Below are positions 1 to 7,304 of a stretch of 64,000 nt of DNA, one piece after another. The DNA comes from Bacillota bacterium (GTDB lineage: Bacteria; Bacillota; Clostridia; Lachnospirales; Lachnospiraceae), in NCBI GenBank assembly GCA_023414875.1, contig JAEZMV010000005.1, positions 1-64,000 of the forward strand, read 5' to 3'. A program made the position numbers and the translations under genes. A model generated the notes under the pieces. The model made no database searches. It was not told the origin of the DNA and saw only the letters and a list, made by a program, of their open reading frames with translations. Numbering within the stretch: the stretch's first letter is position 1; each line of letters opens with the position of its first letter.

Positions 1-41
1 TTTCCTTCGGTCATTCTGACCGGTTCACGTTTTTTTGCCAT
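1..41 (-). CDS. IS256/mutator-family transposase, N-terminus only
   Basis: Partial gene cut by the left edge of the window. The ATG at 41-39 is preceded by AGGAGG (51-56) at good spacing, and the thirteen visible full codons read MAKKREPVRMTEG. From memory of the family, this opening is typical of clostridial IS256 (mutator-type) DDE transposases, which move the element by a copy-out/paste-in mechanism. With so few residues no catalytic motif can be seen; the adjacent terminal-repeat-like sequence supports the call. Whether the gene is intact lies outside the window. Confidence 0.5.
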   Translation of the reverse strand, partial: MAKKREPVRMTEG

Positions 42-126
42 AATAAAAGGCCTCCTATGATATTTTTATTTTATCATAGAAAGCCTTAGCGAAATACTTA
101 TTTTACAGACTTTATTTCACAGTCTC
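1..126 (-). mobile_element. End of an IS256-type insertion sequence
   Basis: The window opens inside a mobile element read on the minus strand. The transposase start is at 41, and about 85 bases further out lies a candidate terminal inverted repeat (about 98-126) whose tip reads GAGACTGTGAAATAAAG. A hairpin at 59-80 (CTATGATA/TATCATAG) lies just before the transposase ribosome-binding site, as is common in insertion sequences to limit read-through translation. The tip ends 18 bases from the rlmH stop codon. Only one end is visible, so the family assignment rests on the transposase N-terminus and the general look of the end. Confidence 0.5.
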
Positions 127-144
127 GATATTATTGCAAGCCAA

Positions 145-624
145 TTACTTATGATACGGCTGCTTATTAATGATCCTATATGCCCGGTAAATCTGTTCCA
201 GCAATATCATCCTCATTAATTGATGCGGAAAAGTCATCTTGGAAAAACTAAGCTTATAATCAGCTCGGTTTAGTACCTCCTCAGATAAACCCAGAGAACC
301 ACCTATTACAAAACTGATGTGGCTGCTTCCAGTAATTCCAAGTGTATCTATTTTACCTGCTAATTCCTCCGAAGAGAGCATCTTGCCTTCAATTGCCAGA
401 GCGATACAGTAAGAATCCTCCTTTATTACCTTTAAGATGCGCTCCCCCTCTTTCTTTTTGATTATATTCTCCAAAGCTTCACCTGCATTTTCCGGGGTCT
501 TCTCATCGACTAGTTCTATTGTTTCCAGAGTACAATATCTGCTCAAGCGCTTGGTATATTCTTCTACACCCTGTGTTAGATATTTTTCTTTCAGCTTACC
601 CACACAAATTAGTGTTATCTTCAT
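145..624 (-). CDS. rlmH: 23S rRNA pseudouridine(1915) N3-methyltransferase RlmH
   Basis: 159 residues, the normal full length. RlmH is a cytoplasmic SPOUT-class methyltransferase that uses SAM to methylate pseudouridine 1915 in helix 69 of 23S rRNA, acting on assembled 70S ribosomes. The SAM-binding trefoil-knot signature FVIGGSLG is at residues 105-112, followed by SFSKMTFPHQLMR at 126-138 and the conserved C-terminal YHK. The gene overlaps by 29 bases the end of the upstream histidine phosphatase gene, so the two are probably cotranscribed. An insertion-sequence end lies 18 bases past its stop, so transcription may run into or end within that element. Confidence 0.95.
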   Translation of the reverse strand: MKITLICVGKLKEKYLTQGVEEYTKRLSRYCTLETIELVDEKTPENAGEALENIIKKKEGERILKVIKEDSYCIALAIEGKMLSSEELAGKIDTLGITGSSHISFVIGGSLGLSEEVLNRADYKLSFSKMTFPHQLMRMILLEQIYRAYRIINKQPYHK

Positions 625-1183
625 TCTCTAGCCCTTCCTTCTGCAAAGCTTCTCGGACATATTCATACAATACGCCGTTTTTCACAATTTTGAGTTTTTC
701 TCCTTTGAAGCCGCGCTTACGCAATTCTTTTTGAAAATTGTAAATCATGAAGCCATGGAACACAATGAGAATATTCTCATTTGACCAATCAATTCTATTA
801 AGAAATGTATTTATACGCCTTCTGGTATCAGTAATCGATTCCGGCTGGCTTTTTGATCGAAAGTACCAAGCCAGTCTACCACAGATATGCCATACCTCAA
901 ATGGCAGCTTAATCCGTTCTGTATGTATAAAGGGGGCATTATCTACTTCTCTCAGTAACCTATCAATCCTTAAATTACCACTGTATACTTCCTTTGCCGT
1001 AGTGATTGCTCTTGGTAAATCGCTTACATAACAGATGTCCCATTCAATCCCATACATTTCTACTTTTTTCTTAATCACTTTAGAAACTTCATATTTTTTA
1101 GACCACTCGCGAAACTCTTCTGAGGTCATCATTTTTTTATGTGGGCAATTAACTTTAAAATGTCTTAATAATCCTATGCGCAT
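596..1183 (-). CDS. Histidine phosphatase superfamily protein
   Basis: About 195 residues from the ATG at 1183, which I prefer over the upstream TTG because TTGGAG (1190-1195) sits six bases before it. The N-terminus reads MRIGLLRHF: the Arg-His pair is the phospho-acceptor motif of the phosphoglycerate-mutase-like fold, although the usual third residue Gly is Phe. A second conserved His appears in IVFHGFM near residue 143. The substrate is unknown; relatives dephosphorylate sugars, cobalamin precursors or proteins. The gene overlaps rlmH downstream. I am confident of the superfamily, not of the function. Confidence 0.75.
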   Translation of the reverse strand: MRIGLLRHFKVNCPHKKMMTSEEFREWSKKYEVSKVIKKKVEMYGIEWDICYVSDLPRAITTAKEVYSGNLRIDRLLREVDNAPFIHTERIKLPFEVWHICGRLAWYFRSKSQPESITDTRRRINTFLNRIDWSNENILIVFHGFMIYNFQKELRKRGFKGEKLKIVKNGVLYEYVREALQKEGLENEDNTNLCG

Positions 1184-1222
1184 TTCTATCTCCAAGCTGT
1201 CAGTTATACGTATTAACCTGTT

Positions 1223-1270
1223 GTATTTTAAATGGTATTTTAAATGGTATTTTAAATGGTATTTTAAAAA
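1223..1270. repeat. 12-bp tandem repeat, four copies
   Basis: The unit GTATTTTAAATG is repeated three times exactly and a fourth time with two changed bases at the end, in the intergenic region upstream of the histidine phosphatase gene. It may contribute promoter-like AT-rich DNA; no function can be assigned. Confidence 0.85.
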
Positions 1271-1448
1271 CTAATATAAGTCCTTAAGATATATTCTATA
1301 TTTAATATAGATTATTTTCAAGTAAAACCAATAATCTCCATACACTTGCTAGGTGCATTTTCATATGTAATTAAAGTTGACATATTTTTGAACCAAAATG
1401 TTTACAAAAAGTCTTTATTCTATCCATAAATTAAACATAAATATCAGC

Positions 1449-1555
1449 TATACTAATAATTAGAAAGTGAATTATTTTCACTTTCCTCCTCCCTACATTA
1501 TAAATTTTTAAGAGGGTGCCTAATGCTTTTAAGCAATGTGGCACCCTCTTTCTGT
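1449..1555 (+). ncRNA. Candidate small regulatory RNA with C-rich linker
   Basis: A TATACT box (1449-1454) is followed at transcription-start distance by a perfect 9-bp hairpin (1463-1485), then CCTCCTCCC (1485-1493), a linker, and a strong hairpin (1511-1520 with 1540-1549) ending in CTTTCT, which resembles an intrinsic terminator. Hairpin, unpaired C-rich stretch and terminator is the layout of Gram-positive small RNAs that pair with Shine-Dalgarno sequences. No clear -35 is seen. The opposite strand is an alternative: there the C-rich stretch reads as GGGAGGAGG ahead of a GTG-started 16-codon ORF. Confidence 0.35.
1511..1555 (+). terminator. Intrinsic-terminator-like hairpin
   Basis: AGAGGGTGCC at 1511-1520 pairs with GGCACCCTCT at 1540-1549 and is followed by TTCTGT on the plus strand. 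No plus-strand protein gene lies upstream, which is why a small RNA is suspected. Confidence 0.55.
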
Positions 1556-1691
1556 ATGCGAATTTATAATTTCTTTTTCTTTTTTATACTATTTTTATGA
1601 TATATTCACATTGTGGACACATTTTATTTGTATACTATGTACATAGACAGTGATAAAACACTTTCTACTCCCACCCTATTATACGCTATGG

Positions 1692-1770
1692 TTATACAGC
1701 CCCCCTGCTGTATAACGAAAAGTGGCTGTTGTAAAACTAATGATTCATTAGTTGAACAACAGCTATCTTT
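1692..1770 (+). other. Paired hairpins in the mazF downstream gap
   Basis: Two stem-loops lie in the gap 1560-1800: TTATACAGC/GCTGTATAA (1692-1715), and a longer one with GCTGTTGT/ACAACAGC arms (1725-1763) around an inner AACTAATGA/TCATTAGTT stem, followed by TATCTTTTTA on the plus strand. The second looks like a plus-strand terminator with no obvious gene. The ORFs drawn across this stretch have no ribosome-binding site. Confidence 0.5.
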
Positions 1771-1796
1771 TTATGCCTATCGACCCTCAATAATCT

Positions 1797-1853
1797 TGCA
1801 TAAAAGAAAGGACGCATTGCATCCTACTACAAAGATAGGATTGCAACACGTCC
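1797..1853 (-). terminator. Terminator of the alr-mazF operon
   Basis: On the minus strand GGACG and a long imperfect stem around TGCAATCCTA/TAGGATGCA (1810-1853) are followed by TTTCTTTTATG. It sits about 37 bases beyond the mazF stop codon and most likely ends that operon. Confidence 0.8.
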
Positions 1854-1889
1854 ATTATCGCATATTCTATTGCCTTTATCACTTCGTGC

Positions 1890-2255
1890 TTACCTAAAAT
1901 ATGTATCTAAAGAAAAACTAATAATAAGGGCTTTATCAATTTTCTTTAATACATCCCTGTCCAAATGGCATACTTTTTCTTTAAGTCTTGATTTATCAAT
2001 CGTCCTTACTTGTTCTAATAAAATAACGGAATCTTTGACAATACCATATTTTTCAGCATCCAATTCCACATGGGTTGGAAGCTTTGCTTTATTCATTTTA
2101 GATGTAATGGCCGCACATATTACAGTTGGACTATGTTTATTTCCTGTATCATTCTGAATTATCAGAACCGGCCTGACACCACCCTGTTCGGATCCTACCA
2201 CAGGCCTTAAATCCGCATAGAAGATATCTCCTCTTTTAATAACCACTTTATTCAC
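1890..2255 (-). CDS. ndoA: MazF/EndoA-type mRNA interferase (toxin)
   Basis: 121 residues. The N-terminus RGDIFYADLRPVVGSEQGG and GVRPVLIIQND are the hallmark of the MazF/PemK/NdoA family, sequence-specific endoribonucleases that cleave single-stranded mRNA; the AAITSK and LLEQVRTIDKSRL segments carry the usual catalytic Thr and structural Arg. In Bacillus it follows alr and is preceded by its antitoxin NdoAI (MazE-like). Here only 76 bases separate it from alr and no antitoxin ORF fits there, so the toxin looks orphan locally; the antitoxin may lie elsewhere. It is probably transcribed with alr and ends at the terminator near 1810. Confidence 0.92.
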   Translation of the reverse strand: MNKVVIKRGDIFYADLRPVVGSEQGGVRPVLIIQNDTGNKHSPTVICAAITSKMNKAKLPTHVELDAEKYGIVKDSVILLEQVRTIDKSRLKEKVCHLDRDVLKKIDKALIISFSLDTYFR

Positions 2256-2331
2256 ACTCCAATATTAGGCTTAACCTTATTATTGCCAGTTTCTTCGTGT
2301 GTATTCCATAAAGTGTATTCGTTTTTATAGA

Positions 2332-3501
2332 TTATTCTGATTTTAGCTCTTTATATACTCTTGGAATTCGCTTCCCTACTGTACAAACAAGTTCATATGC
2401 AAAGGAATGGGACCATAGAGCTAATTCTTCGGCTGAAATGTATGCAGCTTCATCTCTGCCTAAAAGTGTTACCAAATCACCCTGCTTTACATCCGCAATA
2501 TCTGTTACATCCACCATAAATTGATCCATGCAAATTCTTCCTACTATAGGTGCATATTGACCATGGATAATAACTTTTCCGCTGTTTGAAAGATTTCTGG
2601 AATAGCCATCTGCATATCCAACGGGTATGGTCGCAATTCTTCTCCGATTTTCAGTTACATAGGTAGATCCATAGCTGATACCAACTCCCGGTTCAACATC
2701 CTTCACGTAGATAACATGTGTCTTTAATTCCATTGCCGGAATCAGTCTGATATCATCATGATTTACCATATCCGAGGGATAGATACCATAGGTCGCAATT
2801 CCACAGCGAACCATGTTAAAATAAGCCTCCGGAAATTCTATAATTCCGGCACTGTTCGATATATGCTTCACTGGAATAAATATCTTCTCCTTTTCCAGCA
2901 ATTCATGAAAGGCTATGTATCTGTTTAATTGCTTCTGCGCACTTGTATGATCTGTTTCATCTGCTCCTGCAAAATGAGAATACAATCCTTCAATTTCAAG
3001 TCCCGGAAGCTCTGCAATTCTCTTAATTTCCTCAATGCTGGCTCTTGTATCACTAAAACCGATGCGACTCATACCGGTATCCAGTTTTATATGAATTTTT
3101 GCTGTCTTTCCCTGTTTTATTGCTTCTATCGATAATGCCTGTGCCATCTCGTATTGGAATACTGTTTGCGCTACTTCATAGGTAACCACTAAATCACACT
3201 GTTCTTTCGGTGTGTAACCCAGAATTAGTATTGGCTTTGTGATACCTGCTTCTCTTAGCTCGATAGCCTCCTCAATAATCGCTACACCATAAGAATCTAT
3301 ACTCCCACTATCCCCGATTGCTTTCGCAATCGGTACCGCTCCATGCCCATAAGCATCTGCTTTAATTATTACCATTAATTTTGTATCCGGATTGATTATA
3401 TTCCTTATTTCTAAAAGATTATGTCTGATTGCATTTAAATCAACACTTGCCTGTACTCTGTAATAGCTTCTAGAATTCTGCTTCCCATATTCCATATTCA
3501 T
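2332..3501 (-). CDS. alr: Alanine racemase (PLP-dependent)
   Basis: About 389 residues from the ATG at 3501. The reading frame stays open to 3618, but GGAGG at 3514-3518 and the normal family length favour 3501 (or 3495). Alr converts L-alanine to D-alanine for peptidoglycan. The PLP lysine is in VIIKADAYGHGA near residue 43; the second active-site region reads GVGISYGSTY with VGYADGYSR beyond it, and GRICMDQFMVDV is near the C-terminus. It sits between nnr and mazF, all minus strand, as in many Firmicutes. The upstream ribosome-binding site lies in one copy of a palindromic repeat also found at 26.9 and 50.3 kb. Confidence 0.95.
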   Translation of the reverse strand: MNMEYGKQNSRSYYRVQASVDLNAIRHNLLEIRNIINPDTKLMVIIKADAYGHGAVPIAKAIGDSGSIDSYGVAIIEEAIELREAGITKPILILGYTPKEQCDLVVTYEVAQTVFQYEMAQALSIEAIKQGKTAKIHIKLDTGMSRIGFSDTRASIEEIKRIAELPGLEIEGLYSHFAGADETDHTSAQKQLNRYIAFHELLEKEKIFIPVKHISNSAGIIEFPEAYFNMVRCGIATYGIYPSDMVNHDDIRLIPAMELKTHVIYVKDVEPGVGISYGSTYVTENRRRIATIPVGYADGYSRNLSNSGKVIIHGQYAPIVGRICMDQFMVDVTDIADVKQGDLVTLLGRDEAAYISAEELALWSHSFAYELVCTVGKRIPRVYKELKSE

Positions 3502-3502
3502 A

Positions 3503-3546
3503 ATCCACACTAACCTCCATTCTGCATCTACGATGCAGCTTAAAAC
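3503..3546. repeat. Palindromic dispersed repeat, copy 1
   Basis: CTGCATC/GATGCAG hairpin flanked by CACACTAACCTCC on one side and CTTAAAACT on the other. It matches the copies near 26.87 and 50.34 kb over about 40 bases in the same orientation. Here the flank supplies the GGAGG ribosome-binding site of alr. Confidence 0.7.
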
Positions 3547-3630
3547 TTTCCTCATTTTGCTTCTTACATGAAGTACAACTATATCAAAATTCTGTTTTAC
3601 GAATCTCTGATTAGTCATTCCTGGATAAGT

Positions 3631-5199
3631 CTAAGAATGTAATACCTTTTCTATAAAATTGATGATATCTCCAGCCATCAAGGAATACTTCCCTTTTTCA
3701 TCTGCTGCTGCATCACCAGCCAACCCATGGATATAAACTGCGAGGCAGGCCGCCTCATATGGTTTCATACCCTGAGCAATGAAGGCTGCGATGATACCCG
3801 TTAGTACGTCTCCGCTGCCTCCGGTTGCCATCCCATTATTTCCGGACGTATTAATATAGCGACTATGGTTCTGCGATACGATGGACCTGGCATCCTTGAT
3901 AGCATATATCAAGTTATTATTATAAGAACATTGGCAGGTAGTGTCAATCAGATTATTGGTTATTTCAGTAATCGATATTCCGATCAAACGTGATAATTCC
4001 ATCAAATGAGGAGTTAATATGGTATGCTCTCCTAATAAATCTGATAGTATCTTAGTTCTGGTCAGAAGAGACTCCGTCCTTCTATCCTGTTTCTCTGTAT
4101 AATCTAACTGTAAAAGCTCTGAATCCAAAAGTTTAGATAACAATGTAATCCCATCCGCATCTATGATAACCGGAATGGCAGCCTTCTCTAGCACTGAAGT
4201 CAATAGTTCTTCCGAGGATGAGGACACCCCTAAACCAGGGCCTATCACAATAACGCTGGCCCATGATATCTCCTTCGCAATCTTCTCCAGTCTTGCCTCT
4301 GTTTCGGTTTCTTCATCATATGCAGTAAATAAAGCCTCTGGTAAAGAGGTCTGCAAAATCACCCGATTTGCTTCGGATGTAAGAATTTTAACCAGTCCTG
4401 CTCCGCTACGGTATGCAGCTTTCGCAGATAAATAGGCTGCTCCAGCCATTCCCTTACTACCTGCTATGACAAGCACCTTTCCATAAGTTCCTTTATGACT
4501 ATAATTCAATCTAACCGGTAACCTTGTTAAATCCTCCTGTTCATAATAGAACGTTTCAGTTTTCGCTTGCAGAGCAGCTTCATTTGGAAACCCGATATCA
4601 GCAATTACAATCTTTCCTGAATAATCTGCTCCTGGATATAATAAAAGTCCCTGTTTTTGATATCCAAAGGTAACCGTATAATCAGCTTTTACCGCGGTAC
4701 CTAATATTTTACCGGAATCCGCCGAAATACCGGAAGGAATATCCACAGAAAATACAATATTTTGATTTTTATTTATTTGATTGATTATTTCCTCATATAT
4801 TCCGGTAATAGGTCTCGATAGTCCTATCCCGAAAATAGCATCAATTATTATATTATATTCATGTAACTTATTGTGGTGTTCTAACCTCATCCCCAAATTT
4901 CTTGCTATTTCTAATTGTTCTTTCACTTGGTTAGAAGCTTTGCATTCATCTCCAATAAAAAGAATAGCTACATGGTAGCCTTGTAAAAATAATATCCTAC
5001 CAGCTGCAATTCCGTCACCGCCATTATTCCCTGAACCGCAGACTGCTAAAATGGGATCCGATTTATTTATTTTGCATTTTATGAATGCCGCCAAGTCATT
5101 GGCGGCACGCTCCATTAAAACCATAGCAGGCACTTTGAGCACATTTATGGTATAATCATCAATTATTTTCATTTGTCTAGAATCTACTGCATATTTCAT
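3631..5199 (-). CDS. nnr: Bifunctional NAD(P)H-hydrate epimerase / ADP-dependent dehydratase
   Basis: 522 residues, full length for the fused YjeF-YjeF_N form. It repairs hydrated NADH and NADPH: the N-terminal half epimerises the R form to S, and the C-terminal ribokinase-like half dehydrates S-NAD(P)HX using ADP. The first half carries VCGSGNNGGDGIAAGRIL around residues 53-70. The second shows a nucleotide-binding segment VIAGSKGMAGAAYLSAKAA and the catalytic GNNGMATGGSGDVLTGIIA near 458-476. It overlaps acpS by four bases (5196-5199), so translation is likely coupled, and is followed by alr after 12 bases, making an acpS-nnr-alr-mazF unit. Confidence 0.95.
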   Translation of the reverse strand: MKYAVDSRQMKIIDDYTINVLKVPAMVLMERAANDLAAFIKCKINKSDPILAVCGSGNNGGDGIAAGRILFLQGYHVAILFIGDECKASNQVKEQLEIARNLGMRLEHHNKLHEYNIIIDAIFGIGLSRPITGIYEEIINQINKNQNIVFSVDIPSGISADSGKILGTAVKADYTVTFGYQKQGLLLYPGADYSGKIVIADIGFPNEAALQAKTETFYYEQEDLTRLPVRLNYSHKGTYGKVLVIAGSKGMAGAAYLSAKAAYRSGAGLVKILTSEANRVILQTSLPEALFTAYDEETETEARLEKIAKEISWASVIVIGPGLGVSSSSEELLTSVLEKAAIPVIIDADGITLLSKLLDSELLQLDYTEKQDRRTESLLTRTKILSDLLGEHTILTPHLMELSRLIGISITEITNNLIDTTCQCSYNNNLIYAIKDARSIVSQNHSRYINTSGNNGMATGGSGDVLTGIIAAFIAQGMKPYEAACLAVYIHGLAGDAAADEKGKYSLMAGDIINFIEKVLHS

Positions 5200-5558
5200 A
5201 TTATTTCCCCAACAGCAAATGCATTCGAGTAATCCTTCGTATTCGTTATGGATACATGAATTAAGGTAATTCCTTTCTGCCTTGCTATTTCTGCTGCCTT
5301 TCCATATAGATTCACATATGGCTTTCCCCCGGTATCACGGAGAACCTCAATATCGATTGGGGTAAAACCTCGAAAACCGGTACCCAGCATTTTAGCAACT
5401 GCTTCCTTTACAGCAAAATTATCAGCAGCTTTTTTCATGGACGGTATGATTAGCTCTATTTCCTGTTGTGTAAAACAACGTTTCATAAAGCTTTCCTTCC
5501 GACATGCCTTTACTACTCGGTCTATTTCGATTAAATCCAATCCAACTCCGGTAATCAT
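5196..5558 (-). CDS. acpS: Holo-[acyl-carrier-protein] synthase
   Basis: 120 residues, typical for AcpS. The trimeric enzyme transfers 4'-phosphopantetheine from CoA to the serine of apo-ACP, activating fatty-acid synthesis. The Mg-binding motif GVGLDLIEIDRV is at residues 4-15 and the second motif FAVKEAVAKMLGTG lies near 48-61, with FTPIDIEVLRD after it. The C-terminus HVSITNTKDYSNAFAV matches the family core. Its stop overlaps the start of nnr by four bases. No feature departs from the family pattern. Confidence 0.95.
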   Translation of the reverse strand: MITGVGLDLIEIDRVVKACRKESFMKRCFTQQEIELIIPSMKKAADNFAVKEAVAKMLGTGFRGFTPIDIEVLRDTGGKPYVNLYGKAAEIARQKGITLIHVSITNTKDYSNAFAVGEII

Positions 5559-5581
5559 CTATGCCTCCTGCATGATTAGAA

Positions 5582-6208
5582 TTAGTCCTTTTGCTCCTGA
5601 TTCATTTTATGTTCAACATCAAACTGTTCCATCAATTCCGCACCAAGAATATCATGCATATATGTATACATAAGCAAATTCTTGGACTCCAGATCCTGCT
5701 TAATCAGAATTTTCTGCTTTAATTCCTCCCTGATACCAGCAATCCAATTGGCAACATCCATTAGCTCCTCTTTGTTGCTTTCTAAACGTTCATAACAAAG
5801 ATTAAAACTTTCTGACATCAATGCCTCATTTACTTCTTTGATCTGATAAGGAATATCTGCAAGCTCATCCATTGCTTCATTCATCTTATCATTAATTTCG
5901 TTGATATACTGTTTATTCTTATCCAGCTTTTTTTCTTTCGCTTTTCCGATTAAATCTGAACCGATATCCATGTTCTCCATGATATCTTTAATCAGATTGC
6001 TCTTAAGCTTCTTCATGTCCTTGATATCATGTACTAATTTCCCCTGTCTTTTTAGAAGATTATTAACCTCTTGTTCCAACTCCTTGATCACTACAGTCTT
6101 CTGATCCTCAGGAAACAGTTCGTGCCATCGGCTGTCTAAAGTTAAAATCGGAAGTTTTTTATTTTTTACGATTTGATTAAAATCTATCTTCTTTTCTTTT
6201 TTTGCCAT
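5582..6208 (-). CDS. Conserved coiled-coil protein of unknown function
   Basis: 208 residues, highly charged and lysine/glutamate-rich, with no signal peptide or membrane segment. After a basic start (MAKKEKKIDF) and a short conserved-looking segment PILTLDSRWHELFP, most of the chain (about 45-180) is predicted by eye to be long alpha-helix with heptad-like spacing of Leu/Ile, so a coiled coil is likely. I do not recognise a named family. It sits between rex and acpS on the same strand, with 39 bases to rex, suggesting cotranscription. A cytoplasmic structural or scaffold role is possible but unsupported. Confidence 0.7.
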   Translation of the reverse strand: MAKKEKKIDFNQIVKNKKLPILTLDSRWHELFPEDQKTVVIKELEQEVNNLLKRQGKLVHDIKDMKKLKSNLIKDIMENMDIGSDLIGKAKEKKLDKNKQYINEINDKMNEAMDELADIPYQIKEVNEALMSESFNLCYERLESNKEELMDVANWIAGIREELKQKILIKQDLESKNLLMYTYMHDILGAELMEQFDVEHKMNQEQKD

Positions 6209-6247
6209 ACGAGGAACCTCCGATCTTCTCAGGGTAGTCTTTCGTTA

Positions 6248-6883
6248 CTATACTTCTTCTTTCCCGGACAATCGGTATGACAGTTTCATTAGGCTTTCTG
6301 CCAGATGTACATTCTCAACAGTAACATCCTTAGGTAAGTTTAGATCAGTCGGAGCAAAATTCCAGATTCCCTTAACACCCCATCTAGCAAGGTCAGCAGC
6401 CAATCCGGAAGCTTTTGTCTTCGGAACTGTTATCGCAGCGATATCTACTTTATTTTGTTTGATAAATTCTTCTAACTCCTCTGAGGATCTCACTGTATTA
6501 CTACGGATCTGAGTACCGATCAGCTTTGGGCTGATGTCGAAGATACCCTTCACAAAGAAGCCTCTTCGTTCAAAATCAACATAATTTGCCAATGCCTGTC
6601 CCAAATTACCGGCTCCAATGATGATAACATTATACCTTGTGTCTAATCCAAGAATTTTTCCTATTTCGGAATGGAGATATTCTACGTTATAACCATAACC
6701 CTGCTGACCAAAACCACCAAAATTATTCAGGTCCTGTCTTATTTGAGAAGCTGTGACCTTCATCTTCTCACTAAGCTCCTTTGATGAGATACGAACAACA
6801 TCTTTTTCTAGCAAATCACCCAAATAACGATAGTACCTTGGTAATCTATTTATAACAGCTTTAGAAATCTCTTTCTTATTCAA
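6248..6883 (-). CDS. rex: Redox-sensing transcriptional repressor Rex
   Basis: 211 residues, normal length. Rex is a homodimer that binds operators when NAD+ is high and releases when NADH rises, controlling fermentation and respiration genes. The N-terminal winged helix (about 1-80) contains RLPRYYRYLGDL and KMKVTASQIRQDLNNFGGFGQQGYGYNV, the latter a family signature. The Rossmann motif is IIIGAGNLGQALANY around 88-102. The start is a TTG behind AGGAGG. The promoter at 6920-6948 contains TTAACAA, one half of a Rex site, so autoregulation is possible. Confidence 0.96.
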   Translation of the reverse strand: MNKKEISKAVINRLPRYYRYLGDLLEKDVVRISSKELSEKMKVTASQIRQDLNNFGGFGQQGYGYNVEYLHSEIGKILGLDTRYNVIIIGAGNLGQALANYVDFERRGFFVKGIFDISPKLIGTQIRSNTVRSSEELEEFIKQNKVDIAAITVPKTKASGLAADLARWGVKGIWNFAPTDLNLPKDVTVENVHLAESLMKLSYRLSGKEEV

Positions 6884-6919
6884 TGTTAATCCTCCTTGCC
6901 TGTCTTCATTATTACATTA

Positions 6920-6948
6920 ATTATATTCAATTGTTAAGAATAAGTCAA
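6920..6948 (-). promoter_or_regulatory. rex promoter
   Basis: TTGACT (6943-6948), a 17-base spacer and TATAAT (6920-6925) form an almost perfect vegetative promoter on the minus strand. The spacer contains TTAACAA, a Rex half-site. Confidence 0.8.
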
Positions 6949-7016
6949 TCTTTACTCATAGGATCAGTATATTGAAGGAATACTCTGATATCAATCAAAT
7001 TGTCCTTTTTAAAGGC

Positions 7017-7195
7017 CTATACGCTGCCACCCATTTGTTCTGCCAGCAGCCTGACAATGGATAACCCATATGATTACATTTGGCAATTTTTATTTTACCA
7101 CGTTGATCCTAGGTTAATTCACCTTTTTGAGAATCTAGTGACATCCTTTGATAGCCGTTAAGGGAGTCCATCCCTACAATTCTTGGTTCTTCTCA
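7017..7195 (-). pseudogene. Remnant of a sensor histidine kinase
   Basis: Two kinase motifs survive in the minus strand without an open frame. TPLTAIKG, the segment after the phospho-acceptor His in HisKA domains, is at 7144-7167, with a stop codon three codons before it and another soon after. Then SYGLSIVRLLAEQMGGSV, matching the G-box end of the ATPase domain, is encoded at 7020-7073 and ends at a stop (7017-7019). In a working kinase these are over 100 residues apart; here about 70 bases separate them, so the gene has lost its middle. The remnant fills much of the 6.9-7.3 kb gap. Confidence 0.6.
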
Positions 7196-7304
7196 TCCTG
7201 TCTTTACTTGTATGGGCTCGTATGCTAAAATATACTGCAGATCTTTATTGCACTTCTTATTTAGTGCACAGAATTACAATTAATTAGAACGAGGGATAAG
7301 TATA

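Noticed and set aside
1613..2157. Two plus-strand ORFs opposite mazF and its terminator
   Set aside because: They cross the mazF terminator hairpin or mazF itself and have no initiation signals.
3502..3618. N-terminal extension of alanine racemase
   Set aside because: The open frame continues upstream, but the extension lies across a palindromic repeat and lacks a ribosome-binding site; the ATG at 3501 gives the normal length.
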